This document shows, one piece after another, positions 63,849-64,000 of a stretch of DNA of 64,000 nt (positions within the stretch are counted from its first letter, which is position 1; every line of letters starts with the position of its first letter). The position numbers and the translations under genes are program-made. This DNA is from Allorhodopirellula solitaria (GTDB taxonomy: Bacteria; Planctomycetota; Planctomycetia; Pirellulales; Pirellulaceae): positions 490,091-554,090 of the forward strand of contig NZ_SJPK01000001.1 of NCBI RefSeq assembly GCF_007859855.1. Reading direction: 5' to 3'. The notes under the pieces were generated by a model. It did no database searches, was not told the DNA's origin, and saw nothing but the letters and a program-made list of their open reading frames with translations.

Positions 63849-64000
63849 GTGCGAAATTCCCAAGTGGGCGATCTGTTGGTAGCGACGACTGAGGTCGACG
63901 GTACGGTACTCAATCGCGGCGTGTGTTTGCTCGTTTATGAGGACGAGGAGTCCGCAGTAGGCGTGATGCTCAATCGGCCCATGCGATTGTTTCAGTCTCC
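63849..64000 (+). CDS. YqgE/AlgH (DUF179) family protein, 5' part
   Basis: The first 50 codons are in the window; the gene continues past its end. The start is GTG 63849, preceded by TTGAGG. The sequence VGDLLVATTEVDGTVLNRGV followed by CLLVYEDEESAVGVMLNRPM matches the YqgE/AlgH N-terminus (G-LL-A ... VxLNRPM). Function is unsettled. It is divergent from pdxH. Confidence 0.8.
   Translation, partial: MRNSQVGDLLVATTEVDGTVLNRGVCLLVYEDEESAVGVMLNRPMRLFQS

Overview
The window looks like a chromosomal piece of a Planctomycetota bacterium of the Pirellulaceae / Rhodopirellula type. The evidence is two DUF1559 pseudopilin-like proteins, a DUF1598 protein, two formylglycine-type sulfatases, FHA-linked signalling proteins, stand-alone DUF4254 and DUF2237 genes, and moderately GC-rich genes separated by many palindromic intergenic repeats. 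No phage, plasmid origin or CRISPR array was seen.

Layout. 1-2.4 kb holds a 5'-truncated Rhs cassette whose C-terminal tail resembles a CNF1/CheD-type deamidase, followed by a candidate immunity gene and a terminator. 2.4-6.1 kb is a repeat-rich accessory stretch: an array of small hairpins with a shared loop, a frameshifted REP-associated (Y1/HUH) transposase, a Gly/Tyr-rich secreted protein, and two identical 296-bp MITEs with 24-bp terminal inverted repeats and 9-bp target duplications. One MITE sits inside another repeat (R2). 6.1-13.4 kb holds a large MscK-like MscS channel, an iduronate-sulfatase-like enzyme and an ABC exporter pair. 13.4-21 kb holds an aldo/keto reductase coupled to a small M41-like protease, then a minus-strand group (FHA-GAF-SpoIIE phosphatase, Gfo/Idh/MocA oxidoreductase, DUF2237), and ilvN-ilvC-DUF4254 behind a tRNA-Leu(CAA).

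21.4-32 kb contains small unknown genes, a degenerate DUF1559 protein, a UxaE-like hexuronate epimerase, and an ECF42-type sigma factor with several YCII/DGPF and VOC proteins. One of those VOC genes has lost its 5' end next to a palindromic repeat. A nucleotide-sugar-type epimerase and a DapA-like aldolase follow as an overlapping pair. 32-48.5 kb holds a second sulfatase, a DUF3500 protein, a GntR-ABC operon with an obvious operator, large membrane and DUF1598 proteins, an FHA-GAF-sigma54 activator, a thioredoxin-like secreted protein, a canonical DUF1559 gene with promoter and terminator, and a BON protein. 48.6-64 kb holds two coupled amidohydrolases (three domains, two apparently without metal ligands), a DUF393 protein, coiled-coil and zinc-ribbon membrane proteins, a K+ channel, DinB, LRR lipoprotein and GNAT genes, miaA, pdxH, and the start of a YqgE/AlgH gene.

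The items most likely to be new are the Rhs deamidase-like tail with its partner, the MITE and invertible-core palindrome families (R1, R2, R3), the ECF42 module with a visible promoter, and the hairpin leaders ahead of ilvN and yqgE. All calls come from reading the sequence; no database search was run.
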